Below, one piece after another: positions 23,151 to 34,611 of a DNA stretch of 64,000 bases. The notes below the pieces were generated by a model. The model did no database searches. It saw only the letters and a list, made by a program, of their open reading frames with translations, and had not been told where the DNA came from. Made by a program: the position numbers and the translations under genes. The stretch lies in contig NC_089729.1 in NCBI RefSeq assembly GCF_035083965.1, positions 15,798,964 through 15,862,963 on the forward strand. The letters run 5' to 3'. The stretch comes from Branchiostoma lanceolatum (taxonomy: Eukaryota > Chordata > Leptocardii > Amphioxiformes > Branchiostomatidae). Positions within the stretch are counted from its first letter, which is position 1. Every line of letters starts with the position of its first letter.

Positions 23151-24985
23151 CTATATAGCCGGTATAACCGCCATCAGGCGTAACACACCAGCTTCGCAGG
23201 CACGCGGCGCGGCAGCAGCTGGTCATATTACACCGAACGGTCTGTTACACCTAGTCTTTGCATATCTGACTGCAACCGTTCTTTAAAGCTACTTAGTGAT
23301 GAAGCTCCTACAGTACTTGATGACAACGAGTTCCATTCTACTATGGTTCTCGGGAAATACGAATTTTTGAACACGTCAATCCTTGGCTGATAACTCTGGT
23401 ACTTAAAAGCATGACTATTTCTGGTCCTCTTCTGAGCTGGCATTAGATACTTATCAGTCGGTACGTCCACAAGTTTATTAGTCATCTTGTACATCATGCA
23501 AAGTCTGGACATTGTTCTCCTGTCCTCAAGTGACATCCATTGCAGGTCTGCTTTCATTTTTGTTACACTGGCGCCCCTTTCATAGTTGTTCGTGCAGAAT
23601 CTGGCAGCTTGGTTCTGCACCCTCTCGAGTTTATCTATATCCTTCTTTGTGTATGGATCCCAAACTGTTGCAGCATATTCAAGGTTTGGTCTTACTAGAG
23701 ACGTGTATGCAAGTGATTTTACCTTTGCTGGGCATGCCCACAAATTACGTTTGATCACTCCCAATGTCTGTTTAGCCTTAGTTGTTACTTTGTTGATATG
23801 GGTGTTCCACTTTAGCCCCGTTGTTAATGTAACGCCTAGGTACGGGTGGCTCTTTGCTGTTGCTAGAGCCTGTCCACAGAACTGGTAGGTGGTTACAATT
23901 GGGTTTCGTTTGTTTGTTATATGCATGATGTAACATTTTTCCGGATTAAACTGCATTAGCCATCTGCTTTGCCATTCTTCGAGTGTGTTCAAATCTTCTT
24001 GCAAAAGCTGTGAATCACTCTGTGTGGACAACTCTATATATAACAGGCAGTCATCGGCAAATAACCTAACATTTGAATCAAGCTGGTCTGGTAAGTCATT
24101 TATGTACAGGAGGAAGAGTAACGGTCCCAGAACAGTTCCCTGTGGTACGCCTGACGCAACTCTAACTGGAGCTGAGGCCTTGCCTTCTACCACTACCGTC
24201 TGTTCCCTATTGGTCAAGAAAGCCTTCAACCAATTTAGTGTGGTGCCTTGAATTCCGTAGTGCTCTAGTTTAGTGATGAGTCTGCTATGTGGGACTTTAT
24301 CGAAAGCTTTAGTAAAATCAAGAATTGCTAGATCTACCTGTTTTTTACTGTTCAGTGCGCCAGCTATGTCATGAGCTGTCAATATAAGCTGTGTTTCTGT
24401 GGATCGCTTTGCTCTGAATCCATGTTGGTAGTCAGTCAATATGTTGAAACTTTCTAAGTGTTTCATGACATGACTATGGATAATGTGTTCAAGTAGTTTG
24501 CAGGATATACAGGTCAGTGATACAGGTCGGTAGTTGCCGGGGACAGCTCTATCTCCCTTTTTAAAAATGGCACATATATTTGCATCCCTCCATCTTTGGG
24601 AATTTCTCCTGTGTCTAACGAGTGTTGGAAAATATTGGTTAACACAGGTGCTATTTCGGTGGCTGTCATTTTGAGGAACCAAGGAGGTATTTGGTCTGGA
24701 CCAGATGCTTTAGATGGATTGAGACCTTGGAGCATTTTTTCGACACCATTAGGGGAAATCACTATGTGTTCCATGGGAGGGGTACAGGGCTGTCCGAGAG
24801 TTGGCATGTTTGTTGTGTCTTCCTCTGTGAACACACTTTTAAACTGTGAACTGAGTGCCTCTGCTTTTTTCTCGCTATCACTGACAATGGAATTACCAAT
24901 CTTTAGAGGGGCTACGCCGACAAGGTCTCTTCTTAGGCCTTTTATGTATGACCAGAATGTTTTGGGTTTGTCAATTATGGAATGT
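23150..24985 (-). mobile_element. Non-LTR retrotransposon (Jockey/CR1 group), RT domain, 5'-truncated with one frameshift
   Basis: A minus-strand ORF of 484 codons (24682 to 23228) carries the reverse transcriptase palm: NYRPVSLTCISCKLLE, motif A AILDFTKAFDKVPH, motif B ASGVPQGTVLGP and motif C VRLFADDCLLY, followed by thumb and connection regions ending VEWNSLSSSTV. The frame before it (24834 to about 24592, and open back to about 24985) encodes the region KPKTFWSYI...NPSKASGPDQIPPWF. The two join if one base (a T in a GATTGG context) has been lost near 24592. The endonuclease domain is absent, so this is a dead 5'-truncated copy. The 3' end carries GTATCTGTATC-type tandem units (minus strand GATACAGATACAG) at about 23,140-23,155. 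Confidence 0.9.
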
Positions 24986-25599
24986 TATCTATGTACCAGT
25001 GAATGCCATACTTTGTACCTTGTACAATTGTTGTGCAATTAAGTTATTATTATAAAACGTATACTGCCCCTCAATAACTTAGAGAATCGTATAACCTTAA
25101 GATAAAAAACAATGACATCACCGTAATACTAATACTTGTACCGCAAAATTGGACAAAGGATAAAGTATAAAGGGTGCCTTTCTAACTGTTTCAAGTTACT
25201 TTTCTCCTCTCTTTCTCTTCTTTACATCTGTTCGTCCCTCCATCCATCTGTCCCGGACCATTTTTTTTCCTTCCGTGATACCATGTCCGTCGCGTCACTT
25301 AAATCAATGTCGCAGAACATTATATTATACAATGTTTAACTCGTAACATCAGTTTATTGATGTATCGAAACTTTTTTAAACATATGTAGGCTGTGTCGAA
25401 AAATAATGTCATGTTGTAACGTTATGTAAACTGGTTAAGATCCTAACAAAAGTACAAAGTTGAATAAATACCAAATGTTAGATAGGAGATATAGAAATAT
25501 GAATAACTGAACAAACTTTCCACATGATCCCATAAAGGTTTTATTATTTTACAGTCCCGAACCATGTATTTCGCCATGACACCTGTTACTTTCTCTTTA

Positions 25600-25668
25600 T
25601 TCCCCTGGGAGGTTAAAAATAGTGGGCGCGCGGGGCATTGTGGGTGCGGCAGGTTTTCAACATGGCGG
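25600..25668 (+). promoter_or_regulatory. Likely promoter / first-exon region of the SLC35A1-type gene
   Basis: A GC-rich patch (GGGCGCGCGGGG) is followed by GCATTGTGGG, resembling part of a ZNF143-type element, and CAACATGGCGGG at the start codon, a YY1-like context. No TATA box. The position fits the seven-base first coding exon 25662-25668. Confidence 0.45.
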
Positions 25669-28600
25669 GTGTGTATAAATCTTTGCTTATTACTGCTAAC
25701 ATTTCCGCGATGTAACCACGTTTAACGTCCACTAGCTTAGCTTAACACGGTGCCTTTTCCTTCCGTACCCCCTTGGCACGCCAGGGGTTAAGCATAACTA
25801 ACATCCCTCTTTCGTTAAAGCTATGAAAGCCTTACAAAACATACCGTACTAGTTGTCTAATTCCTAGACTAAATTACCAAATTTCCGGGAGATTTTAGAC
25901 AACAAAACGAAGGTTTTCAACCATTTTATGTCATCATATCTCATTACTTAGTTAGAACCAATGTGTTACAAATGTAGGGTATGTATTTTATGTCTTCCGT
26001 TTCAATTTTGAGGCTTTATTTCTAAGCGCCGCTGGTGGCCCCCCTCCCCACCCTTCATTGAGTTTTGGCCAACACGTCACCAGGCGGCTGGGGTAACAGG
26101 TTGAACCGGTAACTAATGTTTGATCTAAACCTATTCCTGCTCAGGCTTAAAAATCGATAAGTACACATTTTAGTCAAAGGATTGGTTAGAAGATTTGTTG
26201 AACATTAGATGAAGCATTGGCAGCTCACATAATTTTTGGGTCCATTTGTGAAAGTATTGGAAAGGTGAAAGATTTACAACTGCTGAGATTAAATTAATTA
26301 ATCAAGTAATTAAGCCGGCAAAATGCCCTCTGGGAAAATCAGGACAGGGCTGGAAAATATTTTCAGGTTCACAGAATCGGATAATTGATGTTATATATGT
26401 AACCTAAGTAATTTTTTCTATCTGTTGATTTTTTTTTACCAGTTCATGGTTTAGCCGAAGACAAACGCTGTCTCTTTTGATTTAAGCTTGACAGCTACAT
26501 TGTTTGACTCACTGTCCTTTTGTTGCTGTCAAGTGGAGGGGTTAATCCCCATATCGGTAGCCTTTGGGTTGGGCTCTACTGTAGATTCATTTATTTCTGT
26601 GGGGGCTTAATTTAAATGAGAAAGGGATAGGACGTTTTTGTAAAGTTTAAAGGCAACCAAAGCAATATTAGGGCCCGAAAATCGGATTTTGAAAGTCAAT
26701 TTATTTAGTCATTTCTATACATCAGTTTAAACAACAGTATCACAGTGTATGGAACTCACTATAAATCGCCGTTGGGGTTTTTGTAGGCTCGCAAAACTAA
26801 GGGGACCATCATATGGCATGTTCTTGCACAGTTTTCAAATGCTCAAAGTATGAAGTTATTACACAAATGCGTTAGGCAGTGTGAGTATATGTCACTACCA
26901 TATTTTTTTTAATTTCCATTTTTCAGGCCCTAATATTACTTTGGTTGCCTTTAAGGTTGAAACAATTCTGTACTTACAGTAGTAATTGATTGGAAACCAC
27001 GTATTTACCGTATATTTTACGGTGTTTGATTTTGTGGTGGAGAGGTCGCCGCAAAGATAAAAGCACCACAAACATTTCCAGATTTACAGTGTACATATGT
27101 ACTAGTATTACTAGTAGTTTGTGTAGGGTGGGGTGATTACATACTGTAAATGCCTTTAAAGTTTGCAGTAATTTGCTTTCACAGGAGGGAGAAAATGGAG
27201 GGTCCGCTGTGTTTTTTAAAGTTTGCAGTAGCGCTATATACTTGCATACTATACAGTAATGGAAAAAACGGTTTTATGTTTGCAGTGAAGCGGTCACAAC
27301 AAAAACAGTGAACATAAAACCATAGCGAAAATGTTTAGACGTATTGTAGTAAGAATACTTCTGTATGTGTACAAAATGTTCTTGGCTACAAACTTTACTA
27401 AGAACACATAAGACCAGGGCTAACATTTGCTGACTTAACCTTTAGTACATTGAAGTAGCCATTTGGCACCCTATTCTGTATTGGTTACAGAGTTAAAGGC
27501 AGCAGGGAGAAGGTTAATTGAGTGAATAGATTCTAACATTTTACTAGCATGTTAAAACAATTTACTGTAGAGCAAGAACACGGACAAAAGAATGTTCGAG
27601 TTAGAGATCATTCTAGCATTTCAGATAATTAGTGGTACTACGTGGCACCTCAAGCAAGATTATTTGTACAAGCCAGTTCCAACCACCGAGTCAGTAGATA
27701 TATTCTTCACCCATCAAATGGAGGGTCCAACAAGAGACAGCTAGTTTTAAACTTGAGGTAAGGAACTGATTCAGACGACACACATTTTTAGTATTACAAG
27801 TTGTAGGGTTTTGAACGATTGAAATATTCTACCATATAGACTTAGTGGTCGAAACGAGTTCAAATCCAAGCTAGATAACCATCAGTGGAATTCAAACATG
27901 AAGTACAGCATATGGCGCTAGAGGCGAGACTGGGATTCTACAGACAATGCCTCCCATCCCGAAAATGGTATGCAGGTATACCTTACTTTAGCCCTCAGAA
28001 GATGAAGAAACACAGATGGCTACAATTAGAAGAATCAAGGGTGTTTGAAAACTGCTTTTTCGCTAAAACCATTATAGAGTTGTTCAGATATTCATTGGAT
28101 ATCATGGTCCTGCTTATTAGGTTGTTTAAAACCACACTTGGACGTTGGAGTCAAACATGCATGATATAGGTGTGTCAAGTTGTTTGATGTAACACAAACA
28201 TTTACTAAATGTTACATGCAAAGTTGATGGGACATAGACAGACACCAAAGTTGTACACAGCTTGTAAATTTTCTCTAACCTATCTGCCAGTATCTGGATC
28301 CAACATCTGTTTGAAACTTGACATTTTTTTGGGGTCAGTTACGACTCACGTTTTCTTTTATGATAATAAATTTATTGCAAATTCTTGCCCGTAGGCTAAT
28401 TGCAAGTTGATAACAATAAATGACGATGCACAAACATAAAGTGCAACATAAGGCATACATGTGGTCTAAGCAACAAAGATTAAACTCCGTTACTAGTCTA
28501 CAATAAGTTTCTATATCTTTGATACTAATGTGGGGTTAGACTTCTTTGAAAGCAGTGGAAAAAAAAGTCCCACATTTTTGATGATGAGCGGGTTGGATGA

Positions 28601-31600
28601 TTTCAGAAGGAATATGAGTTTCTCTGGATTTCTTATTCTAGAAATGCTTCACACATGGACAGGTCATGATTTGTTGATCAAAAATGTTTTCACAGTTAGA
28701 AATTAAAGTTCACTTGTAGTTCAAGCAGTCCTTGAGTTAGGCTCAGTCTTTTATGTTTATGTTCAGTAGCCTTTAACAGTGCAATCAATGTTGTCAACAA
28801 AGACTTGAAAATGAAAAAAGAATATTTGCTGAGGACAAATATAACCCTGTGGGACTGAATAGGACTGAATAGGTATGTTTGTTTTGGTGTCTCAGGACTT
28901 TTGGCTAAGCCGGCTATAGCAGCCATTTTTTTGCAACACCGACAGTTGATTGTCAAAGTTAATTGGTCAAGTCGCCTTGACATTTTGTCCCTCATTCATC
29001 CCTATACTGTATGTGGAAGTCTTAGGCTAGACTTGAATTTGAAAGGGGCACCATCTGTGGGTGTTTTGTACACATCAATGGTTCAGGGGATCTACTGTTT
29101 TACCTTAAGACAACTTAAGTTAAGACTAAGAGCCTCTTGGGTGTCTTATTTCTGTAAAAATCAATATCCGGTAAAAAGGAAAGTGGTGTGTGTATAAGGT
29201 GGCAGTGTGATCTCTTTGGTCACCTAGCAACTAATCCATACTGGTAGTCTGAAGTAGTAGACTCTTCATCAGCCAATGAGGCAAATGTTTGACATATTCT
29301 AAGAGTGTCTAGGTCTAGCTTTAAGTGCATAGAGACCTTACATATGTGCACATGTACTGTACTCTCAAATTGTGTTAACCCTCTATCAACTGAGATAGCC
29401 TTTTCGTACCAAGTTTGTCATGGTGATGGGTTAAGTAGAAGGGGGAAGGTTAACTTAGCACTATCGTAAGGTACATATAGTAATTTTAGTACTCGACATA
29501 AGCTTTGAAACAGTTGGATTGTCATACATTAGTGACATTAGCTTTGACTTAGTTTGAGAGTTTTAAACTGCACATAGATTTGACACTAAAGCACTTTCCT
29601 TTCCTTCCTTGGTTGCATGTCAGATTCTACAAAAAACGCAGCAGCTAACACTGATAATGGGAGTGGAGAGGCAGGCAAGGCATCAGATGGCACCGCTAAG
29701 AAAGGTCTGAAGCAATTCTTAGGCCTCTTAATTTAGCCCTTCTTGCTTTTAAACTGATGTAAACAGTAGAGGCTATACACAAAAATGCAGAATTCTAGCT
29801 ATAGTGGTAAGTAGTGGGCTGGCATATATCTTAAGTTTGCTTTCCTAATAGCTCTTTCAAATAATTACCTCTGAAATTCACTTTCATAACTTGTCGTCAT
29901 TTGCTGTTCTTGAATTAGTTTAGACTTAGAATTTATCTGACAGAATATTGCTTAGAATTAGAGTCATCTGCCTGTTGTAATTTACACTTCATCAATAGAA
30001 CAGTCTGTAGACATAACATATTTGTGACCTGATATGCTTAACTGTGAACTCGAGTCTTTTTGATTTCTGACCAAATAACTGAAGACGTCACCCATTTCTT
30101 TAAAGTTGCAGTATTATTAGTATAGCGTAGATACTGGTAGTAAAAAATGTGGCAACTTGACCTTGTTGTAAGAGTTTTTGACTTAGAATCTAAAGGTTCT
30201 GGGTTCAAAACCCAGCAGGACACAATATTCTGCCCTTGGGAAAGGCAATTATTTACTCACTCGAGCCAGGTGACTTAAAGTCGCAGGTTTCGTGTTTGAG
30301 GAGAGCCACACCTTGATCACATTAAAGAACCCTCCACACATATATAGAAAAAAGTAGGGTTCCTTCCCGGTGTGAGTGGATTAAACCTACATGTATCCGT
30401 CTGGACTGTACAGCTTGTTAGCCTGGGTGTCATTCGATTCGATTATGTTTTTACTACCGGGGCTCCTACACTCGCTACCCTAAATGCCATTCGATTACTA
30501 CCGGGGCTCCTACACTCGCTACCCTGAATGCCATTCGATTACTTCTGGGGCTCTGCTACACTCACTACCATGCTCTAGGAGCCCTGGTAGTAATCTGATG
30601 TCACCCAGGCTAGCAGCTTGTACCTATAAATGTACAAAACTGGTGTGTTACGTCCAGTTATGTGGAACACACAAAACACAATGACATTTAGAAAACAAAA
30701 GTTTGATAGTGCATTTTTAGCTATTTCATGCAAGTGTCACCACCGAAAATTTGGTCTGAAAATCCAGCCGTAGTCCTGGCCCTGAATTCTGATATATAGT
30801 TGTGTGCATGTATAGCTGTATGCAAGGCATCACAAAAGTAACAAATTTAGAAACTGTATTTTTCTTGCATGATCATTTAGGTTGAAGGGTGGCCTGCTCC
30901 AAATTAAAATCCTTGGAACCATGTTCCTTATCTCTAATTAAATGACCTTCTTGCCTATGGCATTGCCTGTCCTTGCCCTTTTTTGTGGAGTACCATATGT
31001 GCACAGTGCCATTTTAATTAACCAATCTACAAAGCCAAAGTTTGGGTCATGTACTGTAAATCATGACACTTTCGAGGTAGATTTATTTTTGAAGTTTTTG
31101 CAGTGGCCTTTCTATTATGAATTCATGACACCCCAAACATGTCTGTCTTGTAGGACTACTGTCATACAGAGTTGTTTCAACCACGAATTTAAGCGAAAGC
31201 CTTCTTTTTCCTCCTACTGCGAAGTAGCACCACCGCAAAAGTACCATAAAGGAATTTACAGAAAGTCCATTCTCCCGTAACGTGACATATTCTAACTGCA
31301 GTTCATGTTCTGTTGCAGAGGGGGCATCAGTGGTATTCAAGCTGTACTGCCTAGCAGTGCTGACTGTCATGGCGGCATCGTACACGGTACTGATGCGCTA
31401 CACCAGGACAGTCGAAGGCGTACGGTACTACTCCACCACCACCGTTTTCGTCACGGAGTGCGCCAAGATGTTTTTCACGCTGTGCATCCTCCTCAAAGAA
31501 CACAAGGGCAGTATACGAAAAGTGTCGCAGGAACTGAAGGGGAACATCGTGGGGAAACCCATGGAGATGTTGAAGATGAGCGTACCGTCCATTGTTTACG

Positions 31601-34600
31601 CCATCCAGAACAACATGACCTTCATCGGTCTCAGTAACCTGGACGCAGCAACGTACCAGGTACGTGCTTCTAGTACTGGGGACAAGATACTGTGAAGTCT
31701 AGTATGAAAATGAAAGACCTTTAAACAGAGTATGTATTGGAGGCTATAGATATAATGACATGTTAAGCTTGAACCAACACTTTAATACAGACCAACTTCA
31801 AGGCAACGACTGTTCGCTTGCAAAATATTTTTTTTCCGTTATTGAGTTGGGTGCCATGTTTTATGACTAACTTTCTTAGAGCGTTATTTTAATCTTCTAC
31901 CTGCGATGAGGGCCCATCTAATTTGTACCGCTAGTTGTAGCTGATGGTTAAAATGTTGACTACCAAGAAATATAGAATAAGAAAGTGGTTACTAATTCTC
32001 TAAAGTCTAATGTATAATGTATATTGATTCAATTGTCAAAACCACCAAATGCAATCAAGGCAGTTAAGCTGGTTTCGGATGCACACAAAATAAGCTATCC
32101 TGCTTGTACATTAGTATATCATCAGATGAGTACATTGTGATAAACTTTATTCCCCCTCTTAAACCATTTTCCCAGGTGACGTACCAGATGAAGATCCCGT
32201 GCACAGCGCTGTTGTCCGTGATGATGTTGGGACGCAGTCTGAGCAGTATGCAGTGGATTGCTGTTTTCGTTCTGACAGGCGGTGTCATTCTAGTGCAGGT
32301 ACGCTAGTCTAATAGTCTGTGAACACAAACCCTGCTGTTCGGGGCTTTTATGGCCCCTCCCCGCAGATATTGGCGCTGAGGCCAGATGTTTGGCCGGCCA
32401 CTAGGCGTGATTCAATCAGGCTACTATACTAGCAAGCAACTTTCCTTTACTTGGTTAACAAAGTTTTAAAATGTCACGGTTAACAAAGTTCTTTGCATAC
32501 ATCCTTTCTCTCTCTCTGTCAGTTAGTGAAGAAGACTAGGACTTAACTGCACATGGTACAATCCAGGTACAAATCAAATAACTAAGAGATTATTACCTGC
32601 CAATGTTTCGGTAGTCCTTTTGTTACCTTCCTCAGAACGCTAATGACTAGTTCTACTTTCCAAAGCTAGGTGGCGCTCCTGTGAGAAGAATGTGATCCCA
32701 AATGTGACTCAGCTTGTATTCCCTCTCATCATGGTTCATGACTAGAGTAGATTTTCTGATCCATATACTAGTAGCTATAGCCTCCTCCATGCAATGCAGG
32801 GCTCGAAATAGTGGGTGCATGTGCACCTGTGTGCACCCAAAATTGGAGCTGTGCACCTAATTTTTGACTAATTTTTGACCAGCGCACCTAGATATTTTTG
32901 TAGGCAATCAATAGGCCTTTACAAGATGAAGGTACTATTGTACACTAGTTTACAGAATATTCTTGAAATGTAAGTATCAGAAAAAGCAGTATAATTTGTA
33001 ACAGTTGTACTTAATTTGATATATTACTTGTTTGAAATTTTGAAGTTAGCTATAGAATTACTGATTGAAGGCTGTTAAACTTTGTTAATTATGTTTTGCT
33101 GGTATTCAACTTTTTTTTGCACCTATTTCCAAAAATGAATTTTGAGCTCTTGTCCGAATGTCCTCTATATGATCTCAGTCTTTAACATTGGCCTCATCCC
33201 AGTCTATAACACTGAGGTGTTTCTAGTAATGTGGTTTAGAATTTAGTAGATCTGTCACAGCCGATTTGCTTAATCACATTTTGTTTCTGTTTCAGGGTAT
33301 TGGAGGAGAAGCAGTGAGCCATACCACAGGAACTGAGGGAAACTATGTCGTGGGCCTGACTGCCCTGACTATTGCCGTCTTCTGCTCAGGATTTGCAGGT
33401 TCGTTAAGTTTGGAAAAATTTTCTTATTTGTAGAATCTGATTGTTCTCTGCCATCATCCTTTACAATTTTGTTTAGAAAGAGCTTGTGTAGGAGGGGGAA
33501 ATGTTGTTACATATATGTATAATAGGGGTGACAGTGATGACTTGCCATTCTTAAGCCCTGCATAGCTAACTCCAGCCATTTTTTAAAATTATTTCTCTGT
33601 CCAGGTGTTTACTTTGAGAAACTGCTGAAGGGCTCGGACACCTCGCTGTGGGTGCGGAACGTCCAGATGTACTCCTGGGGCATGCTCAGTGCCTTCTTGG
33701 GCGTGGTGATGCACGACTGGCAGAACGTCAGGGAGAACGGCTTCTTATATGGCTACACGCCCCTCGTGTGGCTGGTCGTATGTAAGTACGATACTGCAAG
33801 GCAGCGGTAGTGGCCTCTATCTGTTTGTTGTAGTGAAGTACAGTATAGAACCATGAAGAGCTTCAAGCAGTTGCACTTTAATGCCGTGCTATGTCTTGCT
33901 GTTACCTAAAAGTACTAGACAGTGGTAGAACGTCAGGGAGAACAGCTTCTTATACGGCTACACGCCCCTCGTGTGGCTGGTCGTATGTAAGTATGATACT
34001 GCAAGGCAGCGGTAGTGGCCTCTATCTGTCTGTTGTAGTGAAGTGCAGTATAAGACCATGAAAAGCTTCAAGCAGTTGTACTGTTATTCTTTATCTTGCT
34101 GTTGCCTCAAAAATACAAGGAAGTGGTGATGGCCTCTATACATCTGTTGTAATGAAGTACAGTTTAACCCCACAAATGGCATCACAGCAGTTATACAACT
34201 TTTTTTTGGCGACACCTCAGGGGTGGAGGCATTGTTGTTACCACAACAGTAGTTTGCACACATCTGTTGTTAGTGAACTATAGTAATGTCATAACACCAT
34301 GATTGTGTCACAGCAGTTGTATGTATCTAAAATCTATACTTTGCTGTTTCCCAACAGTGCTAGGCAGCGGTGGTGGCATCTACACATCCATTGTAGTGAA
34401 GTACACTGACAACATCATGAAAGGCTTTGCGGCAGCTGCCGCTATTGTGTTGTCCACCATCGCTTCTATCATGTTCATGGGTCTGGTGGTCGGATGGATG
34501 TTCGTAATGGGCGCAAGTCTCGTCATTGCCGCCATCTTCCTGTACGGCCTTCCCAAAACCAACACGGAAAAACTCCCCGTTAGGAAAAGCGGGACAGCAC

Positions 34601-34611
34601 AAAATGTGTGA
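25662..34611 (+). CDS. SLC35A1: CMP-sialic acid transporter-like nucleotide-sugar transporter
   Basis: Golgi antiporter family that exchanges CMP-sialic acid for CMP. Exons: 25662-25668, 29624-29704, 31319-31659, 32176-32298, 33296-33398, 33605-33781, 34358-34611; phases close to give 361 residues. A hydrophilic Ser/Ala/Lys-rich N-terminal segment (about 1-30) precedes about ten hydrophobic helices. Diagnostic stretches match vertebrate SLC35A1 closely: FKLYCLAVLTVMAASYT, SVPSIVYAIQNNMTF, NLDAATYQVTYQMKIPC, SGFAGVYFEKLLKGSD, SLWVRNVQMY, VVKYTDNIMKGFAAAAAIV and LYGLPK. Start exon 1 is only seven coding bases and its donor (GGTGTGT) and that of exon 2 (GGTCTGA) are weak, so the extreme N-terminus is the least certain part. 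SLC35A2/A3 are close relatives, but the sequence fits A1 best. Confidence 0.92.
26647..26954. mobile_element. MITE with TTAAAGGCAACC terminal inverted repeats (copy 1)
   Basis: 308 bp. The left end TTAAAGGCAACCAAAGCAAT and the right end (reverse complement TTAAAGGCAACCAAAGTAAT) pair over about 29 bp with one mismatch. TTAA at both outer ends could be a TTAA target site. A second copy lies at 53,975-54,330. In intron 1 of the SLC35A1-type gene. Confidence 0.8.
30155..30400 (+). mobile_element. tRNA-derived SINE (diverged copy)
   Basis: The head resembles a tRNA with GACTTAGAATC as an anticodon arm (TAG, Leu-like) and GGTTCTGGGTTCAAAACCCA as T-arm and B box. The body shares CCCTTGGGAAAGGCA, GTGTTTG-GGAGAGCCACACC and CCCGGTGTG blocks with the full-length SINE at 42,345-42,750. 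The A box is poor, and there is no sign of a functional tRNA. Confidence 0.7.
30417..30614. mobile_element. MITE with TTAGCCTGGGTG ends and internal tandem repeats
   Basis: Left end GTTAGCCTGGGTGTCATTCG; right end ATGTCACCCAGGCTAGC, a terminal inverted repeat of about 14 bp. The interior is nearly three copies of a ~46-bp unit containing ACTACCGGGGCTCCTACACT and CGCTACCCT. It abuts the 3' end of the SINE at 30,155-30,400. A GC-rich element at 61,195-61,449 has the same TAGCCTGG terminus. Confidence 0.7.
31050..31268. mobile_element. Possible MITE with CTGTAAAT ends
   Basis: Begins TACTGTAAATCATGACAC and ends GGAATTTACAG, an inverted terminal repeat of about 8 bp. The interior has TTTTTGCAGTGG and ACTGCGAAGTAGCACC in opposed orientation. 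It lies 50 bp upstream of exon 3 of the SLC35A1-type gene and keeps a 112-codon frame open by chance. Confidence 0.45.
32600..32650 (-). other. Hammerhead-like hairpin motif
   Basis: Minus strand: CTGAGGA (a perfect CUGANGA box), then a stem GGTA...TACC enclosing a ten-base loop, then GAAACATTGG. This is the best match of the three such motifs in the window to the hammerhead core. The cleavage-side stem was not established. In an intron of the SLC35A1-type gene. Confidence 0.4.
32797..33152. mobile_element. MITE-like repeat with CAGGGCTCGAAAT end (copy 3)
   Basis: Starts CAGGGCTCGAAATAGTGGG, has TGTGCACCTGTGTGCACCCA and GGAGCTGTGCACCTAA, and ends near AAAATGAATTTTGAGCTCTT. It is shared with copies at 13,096 and 16,767. 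In intron 4 of the SLC35A1-type gene. Confidence 0.6.
33726..34290 (+). repeat. 205-bp tandem duplication of exon 6 end plus decayed exon 7 copies
   Basis: Bases 33726-33880 recur at 33931-34085 (period 205 bp, few differences). The unit holds the last 56 bp of exon 6, its GTAAGT donor, and then GGCAGCGGTAGTGGCCTCTA with GTTGTAGTGAAGTACA, which is clearly related to the start of true exon 7 (34,363 onward: GGCAGCGGTGGTGGCATCTA, ATTGTAGTGAAGTACA). Further weaker copies of the exon-7 start lie at about 34,119 and 34,255. All are within intron 6 and none keeps a full frame. Confidence 0.85.

Noticed and set aside
27885-28169. 94-codon plus-strand ORF in intron 1 of the SLC35A1-type gene
   Set aside because: No recognisable domain, no splice sites in phase with neighbouring exons and random-looking composition.
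30165-30225. Possible tRNA-Leu gene (TAG anticodon-like loop and good T arm)
   Set aside because: The acceptor and D arms do not pair and the sequence continues into a SINE body shared with 42,345-42,750.
33921-33987. Second copy of exon 6 end as a possible alternative exon
   Set aside because: The AG before it would enter in the wrong phase relative to exon 5, and its exon-7-like continuation hits a stop.
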